In this document: piece by piece, positions 24,901 through 33,136 of the stretch
Position numbering within the stretch: position 1 is the stretch's first letter
Layout of the letters: each line of letters begins with the position of its first letter
Assembly (NCBI GenBank): GCA_032191485.1
Contig: JAVDOI010000012.1
Location: forward strand, 18,909,985-18,973,984
Length of the DNA stretch: 64,000 nt
From: Leptoclinus maculatus
Lineage: Eukaryota; Chordata; Actinopteri; Perciformes; Stichaeidae
Direction: 5' to 3'
Notes under the pieces: generated by a model
The model's database searches: none
Seen by the model: only the letters and a program-made list of their open reading frames with translations
What the model was told of the DNA's origin: nothing
Position numbers and translations under genes: made by a program

Positions 24901-27900
24901 TCCCAGTTTGCAAAGATACTCTCAAAGACAACATAAAAAACATCATCTGTAAGGAGCTGAACTGTAGTAAAGCCAAAGGAGAGATCGACTTCTTCGGACC
25001 TAAGGCAGCAGGGCTTCATTCCATTTCACAAATCCAGTGTTCTGCAAACGAGTCATTGGGGGCATGTACTATCAGTCCTGAAAAGACATCCTGCAAACTA
25101 GGTGGCCTCCAATGCACCGGTATGTCAAATGATGTCTCAAATTGATCAATTTCAACATGTCTTCCTTATTCTTAATCACAGTGTAAACTAATTAACGCAT
25201 TTAATCTGCATCTTGAGTTCTTGCTACTTACAATTTTTGTGCATTTCCTTAATCTTATCTCACCTCTGCCTGGATGCTTTTTGTTGTTAGAATGGAGAAA
25301 GATGGCGCTGGCGCTGACTCCAGACAAGGCCTGTAGCGGAGCTGTGATGGTTCACTCGGAGGGGAAAAAAAGTGCCATTGCCTTTGAGGGCTGGACAGTA
25401 ACTATGGGGAAGAAACTTTGCAAGCAATTGGACTGTAGCGCATGGAAGAACAACACAAAAAGAACTTTTTGGAAGGAAAAGACTCTCAGCTGTGCAGATG
25501 TAGAGGGTACAAACAAAACCATCTTGGACTGTGAAAAGGAAGTCTCTCCCTCCGAGCAGCAGCTCTTTATTGAATGTCAAGGTAAAATTAATTGTCTGCA
25601 GGATTGCCTTTGTAAATGATCATAGTATCTTCACTAAGAAAAACTACTATTACTATAGCTTAGTGTAGCTTAGCATTGCTTAGCATAAAGACTCACAGGA
25701 AGCAGGAGAAAACAGCTAGCCTGGTTCTATCCAAAGATTAAAAAAGAAACACTGAAGCTCACTAATTTACTAATAATAATTTGCAGGGGGTTATGAGTTT
25801 GGCTATTTCTAGCTAACTAGATATTCCAGCACATAGCCCTCCAGAAAACCGCCGTCGTTGCTCCTTTGATATTTGATCTTGTTACTATACTGCTTTCCTT
25901 CCTAGGTGAACCCAAGGTCACCCTTTCAAATGGATCTTACGGTCAGGTGATGATAAATGGCACAGAGGTGTGCGACAGTAACTGGAAGGACGAAGACTCA
26001 CATATGGTTTGCCAACAGAAGAAGTATAGCAACGCCATTGCCCAAACCTCCTATAAAAAAAATCCTATCCCAAGTATAAACTACTACCATGTCAGTTGTG
26101 AGGTCAACATCCATCATGAACTTGGCCACTGCAAGAGAATCCTGGGAAAGTGTGATGGAAAGTTGGTGTCCGTTTACTGTGTTGGTAAGTATGATTGTGT
26201 GTGCTTTTTGTCCAAAATGCAGAGTATTCATCTGATCTCCCTGTCACCTTGTCTGAAGAAATGTTATTAATATCATTTTAGAGGGAAACAATATGTTACC
26301 AATGAGCCAAATTAAGTTTTTAGGGCCCTCACACCTTGTTTTTCCATGTTATTCTTGATTCTTCTATTTTATCAGAATATAAAATATTTATTTGTTTGCA
26401 CATTTACGTAAAATACACGGTTTCTCTGTTGATGCCTTGAAAGTGTCCCCTGAGAGTGACATCATTTTTCTGATCTTTGCAGCCGAAATAGTGAATCCCT
26501 TCCAATACAGAATGAAATACAGTACAGCAATGTTTTGACGTTTTGCAATATGCACTTACTCTTCGCTCTGTTTGCAGAGAGCCCTGTTAAAAATATTGAT
26601 GCAACTCTCCCGTCAGCTATAGCCAGGAGACGATTAGCATAGCTTAGCGTAAAGATGAGGAGCAGTGGGGAACAGCTAGCCTGGCCGTCTCTGTCCCAAA
26701 AAAAAAAAAAAAAGAAGCAACTCATCCTTTTTGCACTTTGGTTTTAATACCTTTGGACCGAGCCAGGCTAGCTGTGTCCCTCTGCTCCCAGTCTTGATCC
26801 TCAGCTTAGCTCACCGTCTCCTGACCCCAGCTTTATATTAACGAAAACGGATATATTAGAGCATTATGGTTCATTCTATTGAATTCCTGGCAAGAAAATG
26901 GATAAGCCAAAATGCCAAACTATTCCTTTAAACATATTCCTTTTTTTTATTCTTATCATTTTTACAGGCGATGCCCAGTTCAAAACCACAGAGACATGTG
27001 GAGGTCAAATTCAAGTCAAATATCGAGATGAGTGGGAAAAAGTGTGTCCCCTGACGTCATTTAAACTGACACATTTGAATATGCTGTGTAAGCATATTAC
27101 ACAGCATATTACACCATATTTTGAATGTGGTGACTACAAAAGCTTGCCAAGCAAATACAACGACACGGTAAATCTTTGAATTTCCACTGTTTTGTTGGTT
27201 TCCACTCATTAGTCTAATAAGTATTGTGACATCACAGGATCTTCTGTTTCACTATATGCTGTTCATGCAGCCCTCACTTGTAGCTGTCAGACTTTCTAAT
27301 GTTTTGTATGGCTGCATTTAAAAGTATCCCTTTTGAACTTCAAGGTCAGCTTGGACACATCACTGAGTTGCACCGCTGATAACCGGGACATCAAGCACTG
27401 CCTCAGTCACCAGTCTTGTAAGAGAGAAAAACCTGCTGAGATCTACTGTAACGGTAACCAAAACCACAAATCCTTTTCCCAATAAGTCAAGCTTGTTCTC
27501 CAAATATCCATTCAGTAGTCTGGCATCGGAATCCGCTTTTCGCAATTTATTCAACTTAAAAAACAATCGATTAACGTGACACAGCATGTCTAGAAGAATC
27601 CAGCAGCTTCTCGGCTCTGTGAGTAAAAGACAAGGTGGCTGTGTTTGATTTCAGCATATGTGCCCCCAACACCCCCCGCCCCCACACCCTCCCCCGCGAC
27701 CCCCATGTGGCCTACAATGCTGGTGGTAGGATTCTCTCTGGTTCTGGTGATATTGATCGCCGTGTTCGTTCGAATCTGCATGGTCAAGAAAGCCAAGAAA
27801 GCCTCGAAGGACTTGCGTGAGTATATTTTTCTATCACACCTGTCTTAGATATTATTGCTTGAGTTACAATTGAGTATTGGTCATTTGTTTCACTTTTAAT

Positions 27901-30900
27901 GTCTTGAAAAAGTGAACCATTCGAACAGAGGTAATGAATAAAGATGTGGAGCCTTCTGCCACAAGAGGCCAGACTTTCTGCATGCCGACTCGTTTCTGAC
28001 TGCTGTATGCTGCTGTACACGACCATCAGACATAACAGCTGCTTCTGTCCAGCATTTATATTTCAGCTCTTAGAATTTCGAAATTGAACTAACAGCACAT
28101 CCCTGCTACCCATCAATGCTTTCATGAAAGCGGATTAAAGTACAGCACTGGAGCAAAATTCTGACTTTAAAAAGAGTTTAATATACTGTCCTGTATATGT
28201 GCTGTCCTGACCAGTAAACAGCTAATGCTCTTTCTTTGGTGTTGTTGGAATGTTGTCAAGAAAAGAAGTGGAGATTGAAAGTGGCAGCTATGACGACGTG
28301 ATGAGCAAATCAAATGAAATGGAGGAACTGAATCGTGGCAGTGAGTCTCAAGACATTTTCATGCATTTGTTTTATTTGATTTTTGTGTGTGTGTGTGTGT
28401 GTGTGTAATTTGAAGAAGAGTGAATCCTAGTTTTATATCACCAGTATTTACATGTGTGCAGTGTGGTAACATAAGATAAGAAAATAATCCCAAAGGAGAT
28501 TAAGCAAAAAGAGTATCAAATATAGATAAAATAAAAGAAGTAATATTAAAATAAAGTGAAATAGAATAGCAATAAGAGTAGGATCAATTTGACTGAAATA
28601 GAAATGTAAAATACAACAATATAAGAATAAAAAACAGAAAGTGAATAGGAAATAATGCTAACACCAGTGCCTAATAGAATAACAATAAAAGTAAGAAACC
28701 TTGCAAAATAGAAAAGTACCATTGTGCCTGGTAATGAGAGAACGTTGGAAAAGGTATTGAATTTGAATATTATTAAACATGATATTGACGTAATATTACA
28801 CCATGTTGCAAAAGCAATATTTTACAGGAGATGAATATAATTGTTCATATAGCAGTATTTCATTTTACATTGCATTATGTCGGCATCCCAGCTATATTGG
28901 TATCATTGTGCTTTTATAATATTATTATTATATATATGTTATATTATAATGTATTTTTCAAATTACTATATCATTACTTTATAGTGTGTATATTAAACAG
29001 TCTATATAACATCATAACACTAATTATTAACACATTTAATGTCACCTCTCTAATCACTTTTTATCTCTTATTTCAGTTTCTATTTGTTTCATTCAAATAG
29101 TTCTCTTTTTGTTGTCTTACCTGTCTGTTTTGCTTCCATGGGGATGAATTGAGTCTCACTTCAATATTCACACTTGATGTCAAAGTAGAAATAAGCACGG
29201 ACTTGGAATATGGAGAACATAACTTTCATTTGAATGGTTTAATGTTTTCATAATTGAATCGCGGCGCATCGTGATGTCAGGACGATGTGAACGTATTTGT
29301 TAAAGGCGCATGAATGTTGTTCATGCAGGATTGAGATCCGAGTCTGAAGTCGCCATGGAGAACGACGCGCGGAGCACTTCCTCATATCCTTACGATGACA
29401 TCGACGACCCGGCTGTGGCTCAGCCGCTGATCGCTCAGGCCGCCACTGCCGGTGCCTCAGGAGGCGACTGCATCCAAGGTTCCGAACCACATTGATCACA
29501 TCTTTTTACACACTAGAATACCAGTACTTTGACAAAGTCTCGCATTGTCAGCAATCAGACTAACTAAGTCGAACTGTTTTCACAGATGAGACGACTTACG
29601 AGGTGGACGACCAGCAGAAGAATTACGACGACGTCGGGGCCAGTCCTGACATCACTCGGACTGAAGCTGAAGTCCACGACAGCACCCAAACCACACCTGA
29701 GAGCGACGCAGCGGCACCTCTAGGATCAGTGCAGGGGGATGAGGACTACCTGGTGCCAAGACGGGTGAGCCAAAACTGAGTTTGGCTAAGCAAAGCGGAT
29801 CTCCCCAAAAACCTAGCTCACATAAACTATGGGAGCTAAACTCTTGACACAAACGTACAAACAAAAAGTCAAAATAACAGACGGGTAAGCAATATTACAG
29901 TACAGGGTAATAAAAAAAAGCATCTCTAGATGAAACAGAGTGAATCATCCATACTCTGAAATACTGATAATTTCGGATAAGACAATATTGTATAGATTAG
30001 GAACAGAAAAAGAGTCTTTGAAACTTCCTCTATACACAGAAAACGTGTGTTTTATCTCATCATTTTTACGAGAGTGCGTATTGTCAGTCATCACAAACAA
30101 AGTGTTAGCCTGCCGTGGGTGAGGAAAAATGCCCTTCCTCTTCAAATGTAGTAGATGAAAGTGATGCGAACTTAGAGCCATAAGCATAGTTGCAATAACA
30201 GCGTTCTGATTTTCTACTGCCTGTTGTTGATTTTGTTTGTTTTTTATTAAATGTGCTCAGGATGGTTTAGAATCATGTATGATTGTATGATTTGTTTGTT
30301 AAATCTGATGTATATGCAGTAGTTTCTGTTGTACAAAGCTTCGATTGATTTAAACAATATTTTATGAGAAAATGTGATTGCTATAAAAACATATATGTGA
30401 ACAATAGTAGGTGAAAAAATTGTCAAACGTGTATAAAATGGTATAGCACAGCTGATAGTGTAAACCCATATTATCACATGGTTACATTGTATATTTCTGT
30501 GTAAGTTTATAGTTGTAAGTTGTAAGAATGTATAACATTGAGGTTTTACAGTCACAAAAAAAAAAAGAATAGTTGCTGAGAGTTCGATGACAATGTCTGT
30601 GCGGTGAATACGACGCTATAGCCAGCAGCTGGTTAGCTTAGCTTAGCATGAAGACTGGAAACAGGGTAAAACAGCTAACCTGGGTCTGTCCGCAGGTAAC
30701 AAAAGCCACTCGGCAGCTGGGCTGTACCCAAATCTGAATTCTTCAACTTCAAGATTCAAGAGATTTATTTGCCATTTGCAGCGTAGAAAGTACATCGGGA
30801 TCATTGAAGCAAAGCTCACTGAGTCAGTTTGAAAGGAAGAACAAGAAACAAAAGGCACATAGGTAAATAGCAGCATTTATAAGTTAACAATAAATAGATA

Positions 30901-31954
30901 CAACATAGATACATTTGAATCAGATTTTACTTTTCAAAGCAAAGATTTGACTATTTGTACCGTTTTATTTTTTATATAAACTATCTGGCAACCCGAAAAA
31001 TCCAATTGCAGTGAATAATTTCCACCACAGTAACATTGGCAAAAGCGTTTAAGTACTATTTGACAATATATTGTCTTTACTATAGAATAAAGAGATGCTG
31101 CTAGGCGGGTTTTGTTACCTTTGGACGAAGTCTGGCTAGCCGTTTCAGTCTTTGTGCTAAGCTAAGCTAACCATCTCCTGGCTCTATAGCTTCAGATTTA
31201 CCTTACAGACATGATAGTGGTATCGATCTAACGCTCGGCAAGAAAGCAAATATACATACTTCCAAAATTGCCAAAGTGTAACGTGAATATAACGTTCAGT
31301 TAGTGAATGTGGTCTTTTATTGTGACTTCAACAACAATGTGTGTGTTGTCAAATTGGCGAGTTACTTTTAACTGTTGTAAAATGATCTCTTTCCCTGTGT
31401 TGTATTCGTTGCATTGTTTTTGATTCTTGTAAAATTGCCGTTTATCTTGCCACTTCATGTTACACAGTTCACAATTCAGTCAGTGCATCATGGCATCGGC
31501 TGTGAAGCAGTCAGTGTATCATCTTGTGGCAATGCTCCATTGTGTTCACCTCGTGTTAACAGCAGCTTTGTGCAGCACAACATTAAATTCTTTGCAGAGA
31601 CTTGGTGTGTGTTCTGTTACCACTTTTAGGTTTTATCCTCCACTTGCAACAGGTGATGCCCCAGAGATTCAGAGCGTTTTTTTTGGAAATGGCTCAGATG
31701 TTGAGTATCAAACTGTATGTTATACATGCCATATATAGTTTGATACACAGCACAATAAGCCTTCTTCACAAGACTCCAATCGCAGAGCGACTCAAGATTG
31801 CCTGAAATTCACCGCTGCTCTCATCTTTAACAATATCTTATGTAGCTTTCTGGTCATTTTTTACATTTTTTAATTTGTTGATTTATTTGTAATTAATTCG
31901 TGATTTTTTATCACACAGAGCCGAGTGGTCACCCCGGACGACAAAAAAATGTAA
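16372..31954 (+). CDS. Membrane SRCR receptor with eleven SRCR domains (CD163/WC1/CD6-like)
   Basis: Proposed joined CDS: 16372-16432, 18881-19198, 19323-19427, 20515-20724, 20830-21021, 21207-21361, 22028-22178, 22381-22680, 23053-23361, 23553-23852, 24823-25119, 25291-25581, 25906-26184, 26968-27167, 27345-27453, 27655-27816, 28266-28340, 29329-29478, 29586-29764, 31919-31954 (3879 nt, about 1292 residues). All phases agree and no internal stop was read. Order: signal peptide (1-20), SRCR D1-D11 (about 21-1092), Pro-rich stalk, membrane span (about 1112-1131), basic stop-transfer, then a tail of about 160 residues with YDDV, YDDI, YEVD, YDDV and YLVP tyrosines. Relatives are immune-cell scavenger or co-receptors binding microbial or endogenous ligands; ligand and cell type here are unknown. 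Many Asn-x-Ser/Thr sites suggest heavy glycosylation. The exact ortholog cannot be named. Confidence 0.85.
17229..17587. repeat. Three copies of a 70-80 bp unit, third inverted
   Basis: Copies at about 17229-17308 and 17406-17476 share gcttttattatttctgtttt and gtgcctttgattactttt in the same orientation. About 17511-17587 is the reverse complement. They are separated by AT-rich tracts and lie next to the 3' end of the LINE remnant. Confidence 0.85.
17640..18349 (-). pseudogene. LINE (L2/CR1/jockey-like) ORF2 C-terminal remnant
   Basis: The minus strand reads, from high to low coordinate, a Trp-Met-Gln-Ala-Asn-Phe-Leu-Lys-Leu-Asn-x-Asp-Lys block, then a Leu-Ile-Ile-Gly-Pro-Lys motif, then His-Ile-Thr-Arg-Asn-Ala-Phe-Phe-His-Leu-Lys-Asn in a second frame, and finally Leu-Leu-Ile-Thr-Tyr-Lys-Ala-Leu-His and Leu-Lys-Thr-His-Leu-Phe back in the first frame. 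This is the normal order of the reverse transcriptase thumb and C-terminal region of fish LINEs. At least two frameshifts and C/G-run expansions (about 17795-17812 and 18029-18040) break it. The Pro/His-rich long frames here are not a gene. Confidence 0.8.
18881..19198 (+). CDS. SRCR domain 1 (exon 2), lacks C2 and C7
   Basis: The 106-residue exon is phase 1-1. Six cysteines match C1, C3, C4, C5, C6 and C8 of group B. The C2 site (normally V-C-D-x-x-W) reads V-G-G-K-I-W, and C7 is absent before the final K-C-S. Since C2 bonds C7 in this family, one disulfide is lost cleanly. Confidence 0.85.
19323..19427 (+). CDS. SRCR domain 2, first part (exon 3)
   Basis: The exon carries C1 (K-C-A-G) and C2 (F-C-D-D-K-W) and ends in phase 1 right after the Trp. 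Reading through the donor (G|GTAAGA) meets a stop within four codons, so splicing to exon 4 is required. Confidence 0.8.
19823..20293. mobile_element. MITE with TTAA target duplication (piggyBac-like) in intron 3
   Basis: TTAA at 19819-19822 and 20294-20297 brackets a 471-bp element. The left end is AGTGACTATGAGGAACTTT; the reverse complement of the right end is AGTTACTACGAGGAACTTT. TTAA duplications are typical of piggyBac elements. A short ORF inside (19962-20189) has no recognisable transposase motif, so the element looks non-autonomous. Confidence 0.75.
20515..20724 (+). CDS. SRCR domain 2, second part (exon 4)
   Basis: The exon carries C3-C8 (L-C-K-T-L-D-C-G, D-C-S-G, W-Q-C, T-C and I-C). 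Together with exon 3 the domain is a complete eight-cysteine group B SRCR. The acceptor is ATAAAAG in phase 1. The donor ACAG|GTAACA runs straight into a CA microsatellite. Confidence 0.8.
20727..20769. repeat. (CA)n microsatellite at the exon 4 donor
   Basis: CA dinucleotides with one CG interruption begin inside the splice donor hexamer and fill much of the 105-bp intron 4. Confidence 0.9.
20830..21021 (+). CDS. SRCR domain 3, compact 64-residue form (exon 5)
   Basis: The exon is phase 1-1 like its neighbours but only 64 codons long, against 93-106 for complete domains. It keeps C1 (V-C-S-G), C3 and C4 (W-C-K-Q-M-H-C-G) and C8 (L-T-C-S-G). C2, C5, C6 and C7 are gone, with the C5-C7 segment deleted in frame. 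The C1-C4 and C3-C8 bonds could still form. The short downstream intron holds no leftover coding for the missing part. Confidence 0.75.
21207..21361 (+). CDS. SRCR domain 4, first part (exon 6)
   Basis: It carries C1 (R-C-Y-G), C2 (V-C-A-S-D-W), C3 and C4 (V-V-C-S-E-L-K-C-G). The strong donor GTGAGT after GGG AGT leaves phase 0, the only such interruption near the C-G-S of a domain here. Confidence 0.8.
21480..21921. repeat. Fold-back repeat copy A and (TTA)n/(GTA)n tract in intron 6
   Basis: About 21490-21815 holds a palindromic repeat: gattagcttagcttagcg near the left and ctaagctaagctagctgg near the right, followed by a gagagtggta phrase. A trinucleotide tract (TTA then GTA, 21842-21921) follows. 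Sister copies lie in introns 12, 13 and 19. Confidence 0.75.
22028..22178 (+). CDS. SRCR domain 4, second part (exon 7)
   Basis: Starts in phase 0 with Val-Phe-Asn, joining the C-G-S of exon 6. It contains C5 and C6 (K-C-L-G-S-E-A-S-L-W-H-C, a near-textbook SRCR core), C7 and C8. It ends in phase 1 at CAG|GTGAGA. Confidence 0.85.
22381..22680 (+). CDS. SRCR domain 5 (exon 8), lacks C2 and C7
   Basis: 100 residues, phase 1-1. C1 (R-C-A-G), C3, C4 (R-C-G), C5, C6 and C8 are present. The C2 site is Phe (V-F-D-E-G-W), and no Cys stands at C7 in the Lys-rich stretch before I-T-C. The donor G|GTGAGT is strong. Confidence 0.85.
23053..23361 (+). CDS. SRCR domain 6 (exon 9), lacks C2 and C7
   Basis: 103 residues, phase 1-1. 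C1 (S-C-S-G), C3, C4 (H-C-G), C5, C6 and C8 are present. The C2 position is Ser (W-L-S-G-S-N) and C7 is missing. Several Asn-x-Thr/Ser sites are visible. Confidence 0.85.
23553..23852 (+). CDS. SRCR domain 7 (exon 10), nine cysteines, C5 missing
   Basis: 100 residues, phase 1-1. C1, C2, C3, C4, C6, C7 and C8 are recognisable, but the C5 site is Ser. Two extra cysteines (V-C-F-N-N-T-C-G) lie between C1 and C2. Nine cysteines leave at least one without an ordinary partner. Confidence 0.85.
23853..24822 (+). other. Intron 10, repeat-filled
   Basis: A TA tract (23869-23891) is followed by sequence with gtttaggaaaagatc and gacacaaacagcggcctcc-like phrases (about 24290-24560) that I recall from dispersed fish repeats. 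No SRCR exon was recognised. Confidence 0.45.
24823..25119 (+). CDS. SRCR domain 8 (exon 11), complete eight cysteines
   Basis: 99 residues, phase 1-1. C1 (K-C-S-G), C2 (V-C-K-D), C3 and C4 (I-C-K-E-L-N-C), C5, C6, C7 and C8 are all present. It is the only complete group B domain of this gene encoded by a single exon. Confidence 0.85.
25291..25581 (+). CDS. SRCR domain 9 (exon 12), lacks C2 and C7
   Basis: 97 residues, phase 1-1. C1 (A-C-S-G), C3, C4, C5, C6 and C8 remain. C2 is Phe (A-F-E-G-W), the same replacement as in domain 5, and C7 is absent before I-E-C. Confidence 0.85.
25640..25880. repeat. Fold-back repeat copy B (partial) in intron 12
   Basis: agcttagtgtagcttagc and agcataaagact phrases match the left arm of copy C (26600-26690). 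The right arm is poorly preserved. Confidence 0.5.
25906..26184 (+). CDS. SRCR domain 10 (exon 13), lacks C1 and C4
   Basis: 93 residues, phase 1-1. C2 (V-C-D-S-N-W), C3, C5, C6, C7 and C8 are present. The C1 site reads G-S-Y-G and the C4 site K-K-Y-S, both Tyr. C1 bonds C4 in group B, so the domain has a group A-like six-cysteine pattern while keeping the one-exon layout of group B. Confidence 0.85.
26600..26940. repeat. Fold-back repeat copy C in intron 13
   Basis: The left arm (ggagacgattagcatagctt, about 26626-26650) and right arm (about 26755-26825) are inverted relatives around an A-run. The copy ends with ccaaactattcctttaa, only about 35 bp before the exon 14 acceptor. Confidence 0.75.
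26968..27167 (+). CDS. SRCR domain 11, first part (exon 14)
   Basis: It carries C1 (T-C-G-G), C2 (V-C-P), C3 and C4. A perfect 12-bp tandem duplication (27091-27102 and 27103-27114) encodes His-Ile-Thr repeats between C3 and C4. Twelve residues separate these cysteines instead of the usual four. The exon ends in phase 0. Confidence 0.8.
27345..27453 (+). CDS. SRCR domain 11, second part (exon 15)
   Basis: Starts in phase 0 and carries C5 (L-S-C-T), C6 (K-H-C), C7 (Q-S-C) and C8 (I-Y-C), which completes an eight-cysteine domain. It ends in phase 1 at ACG|GTAACC. Confidence 0.8.
27655..27816 (+). CDS. SRCR gene exon 16: proline-rich stalk and membrane span
   Basis: About 20 residues rich in Pro, Thr and Ser lead into a hydrophobic stretch of some 17-20 residues (about 1112-1131 of the protein), then Arg and a Lys-rich stop-transfer. 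This sets the receptor as type I, with the SRCR ectodomain outside. Phase 1-1. Confidence 0.9.
28266..28340 (+). CDS. SRCR gene exon 17: tail segment with YDDV
   Basis: 25 codons, acidic and Ser-rich, containing Gly-Ser-Tyr-Asp-Asp-Val. The open frame requires the acceptor AAAAG at 28265; the earlier AG at 28259-28260 puts a stop in frame. Donor GTGAGT. Confidence 0.75.
28341..29328 (+). other. Intron 17, low-complexity A-rich sequence
   Basis: A GT run lies at 28385-28406 and A-rich sequence with aataagaata-like phrases at about 28470-28700. No exon was recognised. Confidence 0.45.
29329..29478 (+). CDS. SRCR gene exon 18: tail segment with YPYDDI
   Basis: 50 codons: Ser/Glu-rich, then Ser-Tyr-Pro-Tyr-Asp-Asp-Ile-Asp-Asp, then an Ala-rich stretch. 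Phase 1-1. The donor AAG|GTTCCG is weak. Confidence 0.75.
29586..29764 (+). CDS. SRCR gene exon 19: tail segment with YEVD, YDDV, YLVP
   Basis: 59 codons with three tyrosine motifs in acidic surroundings. The exon ends in phase 0 at CGG|GTGAGC. Reading through the donor adds four residues and stops at 29777-29779, giving a possible alternative end. Confidence 0.75.
30606..31255. repeat. Fold-back repeat copy D with inserted sequence, intron 19
   Basis: The left arm (ggttagcttagcttagcatg, about 30632-30651) and right arm (gtgctaagctaagctaacca, about 31157-31176) are inverted. Roughly 380 bp of unrelated sequence (about 30720-31100) lies between the left and right halves of the repeat. Confidence 0.75.
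31919..31954 (+). CDS. SRCR gene exon 20: last codons and stop
   Basis: After acceptor CACACAG the frame gives 11 residues (Ser-Arg-Val-Val-Thr-Pro-Asp-Asp-Lys-Lys-Met) and TAA at 31952-31954. It fits the phase 0 donor of exon 19. Being short, it needs transcript support. Confidence 0.5.
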   Translation, partial: SRVVTPDDKKM

Positions 31955-32503
31955 AATCAATCCAAACAATGTGTCTCTGCTCAAAACATTTTGAATACAG
32001 TTTCATCCCCGTGCACTTTAACATTCTCTATAATCACTTAAACATCCCCCTCCCCCAGTAGTGGACACATAGAGAGAGAGCAGCTGCTCGCTACAAATGT
32101 TAACATGAGTAGTCCCATCCGTCAGGGACCGACAGACACACTGGTGCTGCTTTCAACAGACTGACAGACCCCGCTAGAGCCCCACATGTTTAGTCAGGAG
32201 GTAACCAAGGGCCACTGAGATCACAGAGCCAGCGATACACCCAAAGGGACTAATTTGAAAGCAGCAGCCCTCCTGTGATATGTAAACATCACGCCCAGCC
32301 TCGATGTCAGGGGCCTTGCTGAGGGATCAAGATGTGGGATTAAGTCTGCTGTGCGGCTGTAGATAGAAATAGATACGGCGGAGAAAAAGTGGTCTGTAAG
32401 CAAAAGCGGGAACGTTTTCATTCAGTCTCAGTAAGCATTCAGTCAAATTTGTAAGACTTTAATGAGTAATCTGCTTTGTTTACAACAGAACTGATCCCTT
32501 GGC

Positions 32504-32509
32504 AATAAA
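32504..32509 (+). terminator. Polyadenylation signal AATAAA of the SRCR gene
   Basis: AATAAA lies about 550 bp after the proposed stop. GT-rich sequence follows (tcgtgag, ctctgtg), as expected of a cleavage region near 32525. Confidence 0.5.
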
Positions 32510-32539
32510 ACGGTCGTGAGCAAACTCTGGTCTCTGTGA

Positions 32540-33087
32540 TCCTCTGACCCTGTTTATGTCTGGCGTCATACTGGAGTTTTTTTAGCCCTTAATATCATGT
32601 TAAATGTATCATTTCCCCCAAAATACCATTGTTCTTAGGAATGACAATGTCAGCCGGCCCACTACTTGGGTCCAGACTGAAATAATTATTTATCTTATGT
32701 GAATTTCAGTTTTAGTCTTTTATCATATTTATCAAGAGTTATTTTTTTGCTTCACTGTCACGTCCTTTAAATGGAACCTTTCATGTTCTGAAAGAACAAA
32801 GGACCACTTGTCTTGAAATGAGCCCTCAGACGTTCCTATAACCTCATGTTTCCATTCTGCATCCGGGACACTCTGACGTGTCTCCTCTGCTGGCTCGCGG
32901 CTCTCGTGGTCCTCAATTGGACCAATCGGTGTTGATAAAAGTGTCCTCAGACACCTCGCGGTGTCTTTTTATGGAGGTAACAGACAGACGGGCCATCGGC
33001 TGAGAGAAAGGCCCCGGTTGTGGTCCATCACAAACAATATGGTATTATTAATAGTGCTCCCCATATGGTGTCATCCAGAATGCCTGG

Positions 33088-33136
<49 letters not shown>

